This document shows, in pieces, positions 38,680-45,651 of a stretch of DNA of 64,000 nucleotides. The stretch's first letter is position 1, and each line of letters opens with the position of its first letter. The notes beneath the pieces are model-generated. The model had not been told where the DNA came from. It saw only the letters and a list, made by a program, of their open reading frames with translations, and searched no databases. This DNA is from Algimonas arctica (lineage in GTDB: Bacteria; Pseudomonadota; Alphaproteobacteria; Caulobacterales; Maricaulaceae). Where the stretch lies: positions 62,001 to 126,000 of the forward strand of contig NZ_BMZH01000007.1 of the NCBI RefSeq assembly GCF_014652695.1. The letters are read 5' to 3'. A program made the translations under genes and the position numbers.

Positions 38680-39659
38680 GACAAAGCATCCTTCATGAAC
38701 GTCGTGAGGCGGGGCTCCATGGCGTCATACTCTTTTAAGAACGCGTCATGGCCGTAAAGGCTGGTGAAGGTGTAAAGCTCGCTCGGACCGGACAGTCGGT
38801 CGCGCAATTCGCGCATGTCGGGCAAGGGGGCGAGCTGGTCAGAGATGGCGGTCATCAGCAGTGTGGGAGTGCGGATGGCTTCGGGTTCAATCCGGTGCAA
38901 GTCGATGGATTCAGACAGCGCGAGGAAGCGCGCGGCATCCATACTGGCAGCAAAGGCATCGCCACGCGCGCCGAGATAGTCGCATATATCAAAGCTGGCA
39001 GGATTTGACCGAGTTTCATCAAGGGCGAACCGATCGGCGAATTCTTCTGGCGTGCGATAGGTCGTCATCGCGAGTTCACGCGCAAGCTTTAGGCCCTGAT
39101 CCGGGCGTCCCGCCTCAAGTCCCAGCCGGACAATCCGGCGTTGAATGCCGCGCCAGCCGACACCGATCGGATAGGGTTTATGCGCTGCGCCGATGACACA
39201 GAGGTTTTGAACCGCGTCAGGGTAATCGCGTGCAAAAGCGAGGCTGCACATGCCGCCGTAAGAACTGCCGATCAGGGCTGTCACGGCGCCTAGATTATGG
39301 GCGTCGATGAGCGCTTTGAGGCGCTTGGCTTGGTCCGTTGTTGTGATCGTCTCGGGGCATTGCTCTCCCCCTGCATGCGGCGCGAAATCAAGACCCAATA
39401 CGCGAACGTGATCGAGATCAACGGCGCCGCCACGGCGCACTAATCGTGACCACCACCCTCTTTTTCTCACGGGATCATCGGCCACATGTCGGGTCGCGGA
39501 AATACCGCCGAGCACGATGACCAAAGGGGCATCATCAGGACCATAAAGACGCCCGCGCACGGTATCACCCTGCATCTCGCAGGCACGCTCCAGCGTCCAA
39601 TCGCCGAGGTCTGTTTTGATGTCGTGACCTTGCACGGTCCACCTTTCTTGTTGGGCCAA
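38676..39659 (-). CDS. metX: Homoserine O-acyltransferase, MetX type
   Basis: 327-aa alpha/beta hydrolase-fold enzyme. Nucleophile Ser in LIGSSYGGMCSLAFARDYP near residue 150, Asp in MTAISDQLAPLPDMRELRDRL, His in SLYGHDAFLKEYDAMEP. It activates homoserine by O-acylation; whether acetyl or succinyl cannot be told from length alone. The start is uncertain: TTG at 39659 is the first in frame, but GTG at 39635 has an SD (AAAGGTGG) four bases away and is at least as likely. A SAM riboswitch precedes it. Confidence 0.88.
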   Translation of the reverse strand: MAQQERWTVQGHDIKTDLGDWTLERACEMQGDTVRGRLYGPDDAPLVIVLGGISATRHVADDPVRKRGWWSRLVRRGGAVDLDHVRVLGLDFAPHAGGEQCPETITTTDQAKRLKALIDAHNLGAVTALIGSSYGGMCSLAFARDYPDAVQNLCVIGAAHKPYPIGVGWRGIQRRIVRLGLEAGRPDQGLKLARELAMTTYRTPEEFADRFALDETRSNPASFDICDYLGARGDAFAASMDAARFLALSESIDLHRIEPEAIRTPTLLMTAISDQLAPLPDMRELRDRLSGPSELYTFTSLYGHDAFLKEYDAMEPRLTTFMKDALS

Positions 39660-39686
39660 GCATGCAGGTCATGGAAATGGGAGGGT

Positions 39687-39713
39687 CACCGCCTCGTCTA
39701 AACGAAGGCGGTG
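39687..39713 (-). promoter_or_regulatory. Expression-platform hairpin of the metX riboswitch
   Basis: CACCGCCT / AGGCGGTG hairpin directly after the 3' half of riboswitch P1. No T-run follows, so it is not an obvious intrinsic terminator. Its CCGCCTT strand could also pair (one G-U) with AAGGTGG, the SD of the GTG start of metX, suggesting translational control. Confidence 0.5.
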
Positions 39714-39714
39714 C

Positions 39715-39843
39715 TCTCTCATCTTCCGGGAAACCCGCAGGACTTGGCACCTGATGCGACGAAATCGTCGCCGGTTGCCCCGGAGGTCGCCCTCAAATTG
39801 AGGATCGGGCCTTGTCCCTCACTCCGGTCTTGATGAGTGAGGG
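39715..39843 (-). ncRNA. SAM-I (S-box) riboswitch controlling metX-metB
   Basis: On the minus strand the core S-box blocks occur in order: P1 CACTCATC paired with GATGAGAG; AGACCGGAG; GAGGGACAAGGCCCGAT; GGGGCAACC; GGTGCCAAGTCCTGC; GAAGATGAG. P3 (GCGACGATTTCGTCGC) and P4 (GCGGGTTTCCCG) stems are present. The P2 loop carries an extra CTC-AATTT-GAG mini-hairpin. SAM binding should reduce metX-metB expression. SAM-II is the class better known in alphaproteobacteria, so SAM-I here is noteworthy. Confidence 0.92.
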
Positions 39844-39906
39844 GGCTATGCCGAGCGCGCGCTATGAGGTCAAGCCACAGCGTATTCGAAGCGTTTATTA
39901 AAGGCT

Positions 39907-40281
39907 TCAACCGGAAGTCGGCGCGCCTTTGGCCCAAATGATGGCCATAAATAACCCCTTCATCGGTTGCAGCAACGCGATGCAAAGCGCTGTGAGCAGC
40001 AGGCAAATGACCGTTATGGAGGCCCATGTTGGAATATCTGTTTTAAACACGACCCAATGAAATACGGGCGCGGTCAAATGCCCAGCGAGTAGCATAGAGG
40101 CCCATGCCGGACCGTCATCGGCGCGCACTTCGCCCCAGTTGACGCCGCAGTTTGGGCAATACTCAACGGGTTTGAGAAAGGCGCGGAAGAGTTTGGCGTC
40201 GCCGCAATTCGGGCATTTCATCATCAAGCCACGTTTAATCTTCGGCTTGAGGGCACCAGTCGGTTGAGGTCCTTTTATCAT
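39907..40281 (-). CDS. DUF983 zinc-ribbon membrane protein
   Basis: 124 aa from ATG 40281. Zinc ribbon with two CPNCG knuckles (MMKCPNCGDAKLF and VEYCPNCGVNWGEVRADDGPAW), then two transmembrane helices (residues about 65-85 and 90-112). Family DUF983, widespread in alphaproteobacteria and often near cytochrome oxidase or Nudix genes; function unknown. The upstream open frame continues 41 codons but lacks a domain there. Confidence 0.9.
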   Translation of the reverse strand: MIKGPQPTGALKPKIKRGLMMKCPNCGDAKLFRAFLKPVEYCPNCGVNWGEVRADDGPAWASMLLAGHLTAPVFHWVVFKTDIPTWASITVICLLLTALCIALLQPMKGLFMAIIWAKGAPTSG

Positions 40282-40449
40282 GGTGGGCAGATAGGGGGTT
40301 TTGCAGCGGCTGCCAACACTGCGGAGCCGACGAAAGCGGGAGTAAGGGTGCGGCATAAGCAGCGCAAATTTAGCTTGAGAGGCGGGGGTCTCGTCGCCCT
40401 TCACACAGGTGTTATCGTGCGGCGACGCTAGTCACTGGTTTTTTTGTGC

Positions 40450-40475
40450 GGAACCAGATATGGTTAACAGGCGTT
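40450..40475 (+). promoter_or_regulatory. EcfG-type stress promoter
   Basis: GGAAC-N17-CGTT, 38 bases before the start of the periplasmic gene at 40514. A GGCGTTT / AAACGCC hairpin overlaps the -10 and early transcript. Confidence 0.8.
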
Positions 40476-40513
40476 TATACATTGAAACGCCCGTATATCC
40501 GCAGGAGGACACG

Positions 40514-40897
40514 ATGAACATATTTTTGAAAATAACACTCGGCCTATCAACAGCCGCAGTTTTCGCCACAACCGCACACGCGGAAGAAATGAAGCCAGCC
40601 GAAATGACGAAGACAGTGGTTGCGACACAGACTGTCAAAACGATCGATGCGGATAATCAAGTCAGTCAACTAACGCTCGTTCGGATGAGCGAAGATAGCC
40701 AAGCTGTCCTCGGTGCGTTTGAGCAGCAAAATACGGATGCCTACATTGTGCAAAACAATAATGGCGATCTGTATATCAACCACTTGGTGCCAATCGAAGA
40801 CCTGCCAGATCCGGCTTTGACCGTTGACGTCGTCGATACGTATGAAATTACCTATCGCGGTGTCACCTACACGAACAAAGTTATTGGCGAACAATAA
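40514..40897 (+). CDS. Periplasmic protein of unknown function, EcfG-dependent
   Basis: 127 aa, start behind a strong GCAGGAGG SD. It has a signal peptide (LKITLGLSTAAVFATTAHA, cleaved about residue 22) and a short acidic mature domain with no Cys and mixed beta prediction (LTLVRMSEDSQAVLGAF, TYEITYRGVTYTNKVIGEQ). No family recognised. The EcfG promoter 38 bases upstream and its neighbours place it in the envelope-stress locus. Confidence 0.75.
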   Translation: MNIFLKITLGLSTAAVFATTAHAEEMKPAEMTKTVVATQTVKTIDADNQVSQLTLVRMSEDSQAVLGAFEQQNTDAYIVQNNNGDLYINHLVPIEDLPDPALTVDVVDTYEITYRGVTYTNKVIGEQ

Positions 40898-40926
40898 TCG
40901 CGGCGACATTGCCGTCTATGAATAAG

Positions 40927-40953
40927 GCGGGCCCATTGCGGCCCGTTTTTTTG
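40927..40953 (+). terminator. Intrinsic terminator
   Basis: CGGGCC / GGCCCG stem with a 6-nt loop and T7, after the gene ending at 40897. DUF4112, 25 bases later, has no promoter I can see and may depend on readthrough. Confidence 0.88.
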
Positions 40954-40978
40954 TGGGTGAACAAGGGTAGGGGCTCAC

Positions 40979-41431
40979 ATGATGAAAGACGATAGTATGA
41001 CTAACATTCCTGCGCTCTCCGAGAAGCAAGACGCGCTGTTAGCGCAGCATGCGGTAGAGCAGGCGCAACTGGCGCGCGTGGAATCGCTCGCGCGCACTAT
41101 GGATGCGGCGTTTATGATTCCGGGCACGAAAATTCCGCTCGGTGTCGACACGATTGTCGGTCTGGTTCCGGGTATTGGCGACACGGTGAGTTTGGGAATT
41201 GCGGCCTATATTGCGAGTCATGGTATTGGTCTGAAGGCCAAGAAACATCACATGATCCGAATGGGGTGGAATATATTTTTGGACTGGTTGATCGGGTTAG
41301 TGCCTGTGATCGGCGATATTCTCGATATTGGCTGGCGCGGCAATCTTCGCAATGCCGCTCTACTCCGCCGGATTTCGGAGGATCGTTGGGTCAAAGAGCG
41401 CGCTGATGTTGGAATTATCGATCACGTTTGA
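40979..41431 (+). CDS. DUF4112 family protein
   Basis: 150 aa. The DUF4112 core is clear: LARTMDAAFMIPGTKIPLGVDTIVGLVPGIGDTVSLGIAAYI and IFLDWLIGLVPVIGDILDIGWRGNLRNAALL, two amphipathic or membrane-associated hairpins with repeated GLVPgIGD-type turns. Function unknown; probably inner membrane. It sits among EcfG-controlled genes but shows no own GGAAC promoter. Confidence 0.9.
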   Translation: MMKDDSMTNIPALSEKQDALLAQHAVEQAQLARVESLARTMDAAFMIPGTKIPLGVDTIVGLVPGIGDTVSLGIAAYIASHGIGLKAKKHHMIRMGWNIFLDWLIGLVPVIGDILDIGWRGNLRNAALLRRISEDRWVKERADVGIIDHV

Positions 41432-41451
41432 TGCGGTTTACATGAGAGACA

Positions 41452-41486
41452 TAAAAAAAACCCGCCATCAGTGATGGCGGGTTTTC
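41452..41486. terminator. Bidirectional intrinsic terminator
   Basis: CCCGCCATC / GATGGCGGG 9-bp stem with A8 before and TTTT after, between the convergent DUF4112 and PLDc_N genes. Confidence 0.9.
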
Positions 41487-41536
41487 TATTCGGGACGCGT
41501 GCGCTCAGAAACCGGCTTGGCCTCCGAGACGCAAAG

Positions 41537-41707
41537 TTATTTGGCTTTGGGGCCGATAAAGAACCAAAGGATCAATCCAATAACGTTGAAGAATAGTAAG
41601 CCGAGAGTCCAAAGAACTTTTGCCGTTGTGGACTCACTGGATTGCCAAACATTGATAATCGCCCAGATGACGAGGACGAGAACGATGAGACCTAAGAGAT
41701 ACTCCAT
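41537..41707 (-). CDS. PLDc_N-domain small membrane protein
   Basis: 56 aa, start ATG 41707 behind AAAGGAAAA. Two helices (EYLLGLIVLVLVIWAIINVW and VLWTLGLLFFNVIGLILWFFIG) separated by a SSESTTAK loop: the PF13396 pattern, known as the membrane N-terminus of cardiolipin synthases but also as a stand-alone small protein. An EcfG-type promoter with N16 spacing lies 46 bases upstream. Confidence 0.85.
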   Translation of the reverse strand: MEYLLGLIVLVLVIWAIINVWQSSESTTAKVLWTLGLLFFNVIGLILWFFIGPKAK

Positions 41708-41752
41708 TGAATTTTCCTTTAATGTTGGTTTTGAACACGCATACCCTTGCAC

Positions 41753-41777
41753 AACGCCCATAGTGCGTCAGCGTTCC
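41753..41777 (-). promoter_or_regulatory. EcfG-type stress promoter
   Basis: On the minus strand GGAAC-N16-CGTT, ending 46 bases before the PLDc_N start. Confidence 0.78.
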
Positions 41778-42063
41778 AAAACTATTTGTCTTGGGCGGCG
41801 GAGTATTGAACATGAAAAAGCCCGAGCGCCGTGCAGGGGAATGGACGGGCCCGGGCCTTTGAAGCATCAGGACGAAGGGGAGGGTCCAGACGCTTAAGTC
41901 ACTTATGTAATAGATACGCCCCACACGGACTTTCGGTTCCGGAAAAAATTAAAGTTTCAACGGATTTAAAATTGCTGAAACCTGAGGATGTGCCAGGCGC
42001 GGATCCGTTCTCAGAGACGCAGGATCAAACAGTCGGACGATATGCATTCACTGCGACACCGCT

Positions 42064-42089
42064 GGAACAAAACGGCGTTTGAGGTCGTT
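42064..42089 (+). promoter_or_regulatory. EcfG-type stress promoter
   Basis: GGAAC-N17-CGTT, 63 bases before the DUF883-like gene. Likely drives the three-gene set 42153-43222. Confidence 0.8.
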
Positions 42090-42152
42090 GCTCTTATGAA
42101 TGCACATCATTCAGGTGTGTTAGAATGACAATTTTTAGAAAAGGGTTCCACC

Positions 42153-42503
42153 ATGGCGACTATCAAAACAACAACGGATAAACCGACAAAAAAAGGTGCA
42201 ACTATTGCGGCAACGAAAAGCGATAATGTTGTCCCGCTGACAAGTGACATTTCCAGTCAAATTGACACTTTGCGAAATGATATCAAGCTGCTCGCCAAAA
42301 CGGTCAAAGAGCAGGCCCTGAGTAAAGTTGAAAGCCGGACTGACACAGCCAAAACGGTTGCAATCGACCAGAAAGACGCGGCCGTCGCAAAATATGAAGA
42401 ACTGTCGACGAAAGCTGAAACGCAAATTCGTGAAAAGCCGCTCACATCTATGGCCATCGCCGTCGGTGCCGGCATTGTGTTGAGCGCGCTCTTACGCAAG
42501 TAA
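42153..42503 (+). CDS. DUF883 (ElaB/YqjD-like) membrane-anchored protein
   Basis: 116 aa: a Lys/Thr-rich head, a long amphipathic coiled-coil stretch (residues about 30-90, rich in Lys/Glu/Ala) and a C-terminal membrane anchor with the family ending EKPLTSMAIAVGAGIVLSALLRK. Relatives ElaB and YqjD in E. coli bind ribosomes at the inner membrane in stationary phase. An EcfG-type promoter lies upstream, consistent with stress or stationary expression. Confidence 0.88.
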   Translation: MATIKTTTDKPTKKGATIAATKSDNVVPLTSDISSQIDTLRNDIKLLAKTVKEQALSKVESRTDTAKTVAIDQKDAAVAKYEELSTKAETQIREKPLTSMAIAVGAGIVLSALLRK

Positions 42504-42519
42504 TCGCCCCTCATACTTC

Positions 42520-42545
42520 AAAACCCGGCGTTCGCGCCGGGTTTT
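42520..42545 (+). terminator. Intrinsic terminator with UUCG loop
   Basis: AAAACCCGGCG-TTCG-CGCCGGGTTTT. It separates the DUF883-like gene from the next, so the downstream genes would be read by partial readthrough. Confidence 0.85.
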
Positions 42546-42565
42546 ACATTTAGAAAGGCGGCGCA

Positions 42566-43033
42566 ATGCTGAAATACGCAACATTTATTGTCCCAATGCT
42601 CTTAAGGTTGGGCAATACATCGAGTTCCGCAAAAGACGTACAAAGTCAAATCGGTGTTCTTGCACTGATGAGTGTCGCAATCACCTTCTTTTTGGCCGCT
42701 GTTTTCACATGGGTCGCAAAGACATATAGTTTGGATATTGCCTTCTTGGTGATAGCTTTAATTTTAGCGGCCGCCGCGATTGTTTTATCACTTAAGCGCC
42801 GTATCGCAAAAGCATCGGCTCTCCAGGACACGATAGATCGAGACGCCAAACTAAAAGGTGTGCTCGCGGCGAAAGCGGACCCGTTATCTGAATATATACC
42901 CGATGAAATTTTGACACATCCGGTTGTCCAGAAAGTACTGGCACAAATTGAAGATAGGCCATTCTTGGCCGCTTTGGTTGCCGTCGTGTTGGGTATGATC
43001 GTCTCAAATCAGCTTTTGGATAATTCGGAATAG
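42566..43033 (+). CDS. Holin-X/YqjE-like membrane protein
   Basis: 155 aa. Two central helices (LALMSVAITFFLAAVFTWVA and LDIAFLVIALILAAAAIVLSL) and a C-terminal one (FLAALVAVVLGMIVSNQLL). This arrangement and its place after a DUF883 gene match the YqjD-YqjE type gene pairs, often annotated as a phage holin family although not viral. Probably an inner-membrane stress protein; mechanism unknown. Confidence 0.75.
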   Translation: MLKYATFIVPMLLRLGNTSSSAKDVQSQIGVLALMSVAITFFLAAVFTWVAKTYSLDIAFLVIALILAAAAIVLSLKRRIAKASALQDTIDRDAKLKGVLAAKADPLSEYIPDEILTHPVVQKVLAQIEDRPFLAALVAVVLGMIVSNQLLDNSE

Positions 43034-43066
43034 AACACATTAGTCATAACGATCGAAAGGACTGAT

Positions 43067-43222
43067 ATGACCGACAAACACACTGATAACCATCCCGCAG
43101 ACCTTGACCATGTTGAGGCTCAGGGCGCGCAAAGTTCGCCTAAATTTTGGTGGATGTTCATCGCCTCAACAGGTCTCGTTATTATTGCCATGATCGCAAT
43201 TTTTGCATTTGCTACGGCTTAA
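43067..43222 (+). CDS. Small single-pass membrane protein
   Basis: 51 aa: a 26-residue acidic, His-rich cytoplasmic head (MTDKHTDNHPADLDHVEA) and one C-terminal helix (FWWMFIASTGLVIIAMIAIFAFA). An SD-like GAAAGGA precedes the ATG. It lies 33 bases after the YqjE-like gene and ahead of a strong terminator, so it is probably the last gene of that unit. No family recognised. Confidence 0.7.
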   Translation: MTDKHTDNHPADLDHVEAQGAQSSPKFWWMFIASTGLVIIAMIAIFAFATA

Positions 43223-43251
43223 CCTAACCTACTGAAAAAACGTGAAATTCA

Positions 43252-43293
43252 TCAACGTCCGGAACTTTTTATGAGGTTCGGGCGTTTTTTTTA
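43252..43293 (+). terminator. Terminator that overlaps an EcfG promoter
   Basis: An imperfect stem (CGTCCGGAAC / GTTCGGGCG) and T8, ending the 42153-43222 unit. The same bases contain GGAAC-N17-CGTT (43261-43286), so one sequence can both stop one transcript and start the next. Confidence 0.75.
43261..43286 (+). promoter_or_regulatory. EcfG-type promoter giving a near-leaderless mRNA
   Basis: GGAAC-N17-CGTT. The -10 ends 8 bases before the ATG at 43295, so transcription should start at or within a few bases of the start codon. Confidence 0.65.
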
Positions 43294-43294
43294 T

Positions 43295-43765
43295 ATGGAA
43301 CATACAAACAACAAATGGATTAAAGCGCTTATATTTACCACCGCAACCTGTGCGCTCGCGCTCTCCCCAGCTGTAGCAAACGGCAATGATAAACAATCAG
43401 CGGACACTCATGAGGTTACTCAAGGAGACGCGCAGATTTGGATATATGAAAAAAAAGCCGTGACCGAGCGGGCGCAGCTCATTAGAATTGACGAGACACA
43501 GCCACACCTTGTCATGCCTCTCAATACACGTTTTGATCTCGTCGATACAACCACGACGCTCCGAACCGGGTCCCGTGACTATAGCCAAGGTGTAGATCTG
43601 CGTACGTTTGATCTCATCGAAGATAGTCCGATCTTTATCGGGGCAAAGGGCGCGTCCGAGTTTGATACGCGCGATGCGCAATATGACACCGGGGGTTTCC
43701 CTAAAACGTTTGATATTGATCCGCTCTATACGATCGCCGGTGCTGGGGTTTCGACCTCGTTTTAA
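43295..43765 (+). CDS. Periplasmic protein of unknown function, EcfG-dependent
   Basis: 156 aa from ATG 43295: signal peptide (KALIFTTATCALALSPAVANG) then a beta-rich, acidic mature domain (AQIWIYEKKAVTERAQLIRIDE, HLVMPLNTRFDLVDTTTTLRTG). No recognised family. No SD precedes the ATG; the T8 of the upstream terminator does. With the promoter only 8 bases away, the mRNA may be leaderless. An ATG eight codons earlier lies inside the terminator stem and is unlikely. Confidence 0.7.
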   Translation: MEHTNNKWIKALIFTTATCALALSPAVANGNDKQSADTHEVTQGDAQIWIYEKKAVTERAQLIRIDETQPHLVMPLNTRFDLVDTTTTLRTGSRDYSQGVDLRTFDLIEDSPIFIGAKGASEFDTRDAQYDTGGFPKTFDIDPLYTIAGAGVSTSF

Positions 43766-43794
43766 ACCGACGACTGTTTAGGTCTAAATGATTG

Positions 43795-43822
43795 AAACCA
43801 GCTTTTCTCGAGGCTGGTTTTT
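43795..43822 (+). terminator. Intrinsic terminator
   Basis: AAACCAGC / GCTGGTTT stem (8 bp), 10-nt loop, T-run; 29 bases after the gene ending at 43765. Confidence 0.85.
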
Positions 43823-43905
43823 CTATGACAAAAAACGAACCCTGACGGCCTGCGTCATAAATAGGTTTTGTGGTTGCCCTTAATTTCCGAGGGAAGGGCG
43901 TCAAT

Positions 43906-43933
43906 AAAAAGCCCGACCGAGGCCGGGCTTTAT
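43906..43933. terminator. Bidirectional terminator
   Basis: AAAGCCCG / CGGGCTTT with flanking A and T runs, between the convergent periplasmic gene and the ParB-like gene. Confidence 0.85.
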
Positions 43934-43958
43934 TAAAACATATATGATAGGTCTCGGT

Positions 43959-44591
43959 TTAAGCGGCTATGGCGTCCGGCGCCGCGTTTATCGAATGCGC
44001 GCCAGCGAGAATATCAGCAGGCTTTGCAAAAGGTCCGAGGTCATTAAAACACGTCAGCTGATCATCTGGTTTGGGGAGGGCTGCGTAGGCCTGAGTCTGC
44101 GCAAAATTGATCATTTTAGCAAAGAAGGCTGCGCGGATAAGTCCATGGAGACGTGACAAAGTCAAAATATCGCGCACACACTGATGCGATATTTGGAAAT
44201 GCGCCGTCAATTCGCTCACCGTGGATCCCGCCCGAAAGCGTTCAAGCACAGCGTCATAAAGGTCGGCGTTTGCGACAATCATGGGCGCGCGGCGTTCAAC
44301 GGCGGTGGTGTCAGTAATCAAGAGATAGGGAATTTTGACCAAGGACCGGGGGAGGCGTCCTTCAAAACTTAATCGTTTTATGGCGGCGAGCCGTTTACGA
44401 CCATCGACCACGATAAGTTTTCCAGCGCGTTTGATCGCGAGGATGGGCGAAAATAAACCGTATCGCGCAATGCTGTCTTGTAAGGTACGAATATCCCGCA
44501 GCTTTTTCCCGCAAAGAAGCGTGCTCCGGAGTAGCGAAAATTCCTCCACAGGGGCGTGGTTTGGAATCGGTGTGTATGCTGTGGACAACAT
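43959..44591 (-). CDS. Orphan ParB/RepB-like protein
   Basis: 210 aa. ParB N-terminal fold: LQDSIARYGLFSPILAIKRAGKLIVVDGRKRLAAIKRL (residues about 38-75), then a helix-turn-helix-like region (AGSTVSELTAHFQISHQCVRDILTLSRLHGL, residues about 118-150). No ParA partner is beside it. It is shorter than chromosomal ParB and lacks its dimerisation domain, so it looks like a DNA-binding regulator or a plasmid-derived remnant. Strong GGAGG SD. A CtrA-type site and DnaA-like boxes lie upstream. Confidence 0.75.
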   Translation of the reverse strand: MLSTAYTPIPNHAPVEEFSLLRSTLLCGKKLRDIRTLQDSIARYGLFSPILAIKRAGKLIVVDGRKRLAAIKRLSFEGRLPRSLVKIPYLLITDTTAVERRAPMIVANADLYDAVLERFRAGSTVSELTAHFQISHQCVRDILTLSRLHGLIRAAFFAKMINFAQTQAYAALPKPDDQLTCFNDLGPFAKPADILAGAHSINAAPDAIAA

Positions 44592-44627
44592 AGGTAGACC
44601 TCCAACCGTGATGGTTAATAAGTATAC

Positions 44628-44653
44628 TACGTGTCCAAACCTGACAGAGTTCC
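44628..44653 (-). promoter_or_regulatory. Weak EcfG-like promoter before the ParB-like gene
   Basis: On the minus strand GGAAC-N17-CGTA, one base off the -10 consensus, 37 bases from the start at 44591. Confidence 0.35.
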
Positions 44654-44683
44654 GACCAATAAATTAAAGTTCGACCAGAGTCT

Positions 44684-44699
44684 TTAACAAGGTGTTAAC
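44684..44699. promoter_or_regulatory. Full CtrA-type site
   Basis: TTAA-N7-TTAAC, the exact CtrA recognition pattern of Caulobacter relatives, in the ParB-like/ubiG gap. Near-consensus DnaA boxes flank it: TTGTCCACA at 44580-44588 (minus), CTATCCACA at 44740-44748 and CTATTCACA at 44751-44759. Confidence 0.55.
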
Positions 44700-44780
44700 C
44701 TTGGGGGGTCCTGAAATGGGACAGAGGGGGCTTGTAAACCTATCCACATTCTATTCACAGTGGGCTGTCGTCGCTGTGAG

Positions 44781-45557
44781 TTATCCCGAGGCTGGCTTGG
44801 TCGCCACCGTCACATAATTGATCGAAAGATCGTCTCCGATTCGCCATTGTTCTGTGATTGGATTAAGGCTCATGCCGATGACGTGTTCGACGTTCAGTCC
44901 TGCTGCTGTGAGGTAAGTCTGTAATTCGCGGGGCGTTATGAACTTTTCATATTGATGGGTTCCGCGTGGCAGCCATCGCAGCACGTATTCCGCGCCGACA
45001 ATGGCAAAGGCGAAGGCCTTGAACGTCCGGTTGATGGTCGAGCAGGTCATTAACCCGCCGGGCCGGACCATCGCCGCGCAGTCGGCGATAAAGTCGCGCG
45101 GGATGGCGACATGTTCGATCACTTCCATATTCAGAACAACATCGAATTTCGGTTCTTCCGCTTCGACCATTTGCTCGATTGTGCCGTGCCTGTAGTCGAC
45201 AGTGACCCCCATTTGTTCGGCATGGGTTTTGGCTGTCTTGACGTTTCGTTCCAGCGCATCGACGCCTGTGACCGTGGCCCCTAAACGCACCATCGGTTCG
45301 CAGAGTAGCCCCCCGCCGCACCCGATATCGAGCAGGCTTAGCCCTTCGAGCGGTTTATCGGCGTCCGGATCGCGGCCAAAATGCTCACACACCGTATTTT
45401 TAATCATATCGATCCGCGCGCCATTCATCACGTGTAGCGGTCGGAACATGCCGTTTGGGTTCCACCAGTCATGCGCCATCCGCGAGAAGCTTTCCATCTC
45501 GCGGGGGTCGACAGACACGGACGTCAAATGTTCGGGAGTTGTCTCTGCGTGGGCCAT
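44781..45557 (-). CDS. ubiG: Ubiquinone biosynthesis O-methyltransferase
   Basis: 258 aa. It methylates the ring hydroxyls in ubiquinone synthesis using SAM. N-terminal MAHDWWNPNGMFRPLHVMN and SAM motif LLDIGCGGGLLCEPMVRLGATVTGVD, then NMEVIEHVAIPRDF and YEKFITPRELQTYL, all typical of UbiG. It stands alone, divergent from the csbD gene. Confidence 0.96.
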   Translation of the reverse strand: MAHAETTPEHLTSVSVDPREMESFSRMAHDWWNPNGMFRPLHVMNGARIDMIKNTVCEHFGRDPDADKPLEGLSLLDIGCGGGLLCEPMVRLGATVTGVDALERNVKTAKTHAEQMGVTVDYRHGTIEQMVEAEEPKFDVVLNMEVIEHVAIPRDFIADCAAMVRPGGLMTCSTINRTFKAFAFAIVGAEYVLRWLPRGTHQYEKFITPRELQTYLTAAGLNVEHVIGMSLNPITEQWRIGDDLSINYVTVATKPASG

Positions 45558-45586
45558 AGCTCTTCATACGCATTAGCAGCGGTTTC

Positions 45587-45612
45587 GGAACCTTAAAGCC
45601 TCAGTGCTCGTT
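45587..45612 (+). promoter_or_regulatory. EcfG-type stress promoter for csbD
   Basis: GGAAC-N17-CGTT, 39 bases before the CsbD start. Confidence 0.85.
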
Positions 45613-45651
45613 ATATTTATGTAACTCAACACGAACACACGGAGAATTAAG

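Larger units (their letters stand above)
41708..42152. other. 445-base stretch without a supported gene
   Basis: It holds a leftward EcfG promoter (41753-41777), a GC hairpin (GCCCGAGC / GCCCGGGC, about 41821-41860) and a rightward EcfG promoter (42064-42089). A frame of 83 codons (41831-42082) starts inside the hairpin, has no SD and overlaps the second promoter, so I do not call it, though its last 45 codons read plausibly as protein. Confidence 0.5.

Noticed and set aside
41821-41860. Intrinsic terminator in the gene-free stretch
   Set aside because: The stem has a mismatch and a long loop, and no gene on either strand ends just before it.
41831-42082. 83-codon rightward frame whose last 45 codons look protein-like
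   Set aside because: Starts inside a GC hairpin, has no SD, and its end overlaps the EcfG promoter of the DUF883 gene.
42153-43033. Prophage remnant (holin-like gene)
   Set aside because: The holin-like protein pairs with a DUF883 gene as in YqjD-YqjE; no other phage genes are near.
44592-44780. Chromosomal origin of replication
   Set aside because: CtrA and DnaA-like sites are suggestive, but the neighbours are not those of known alphaproteobacterial oriC and there is no skew evidence; kept only as a finding.
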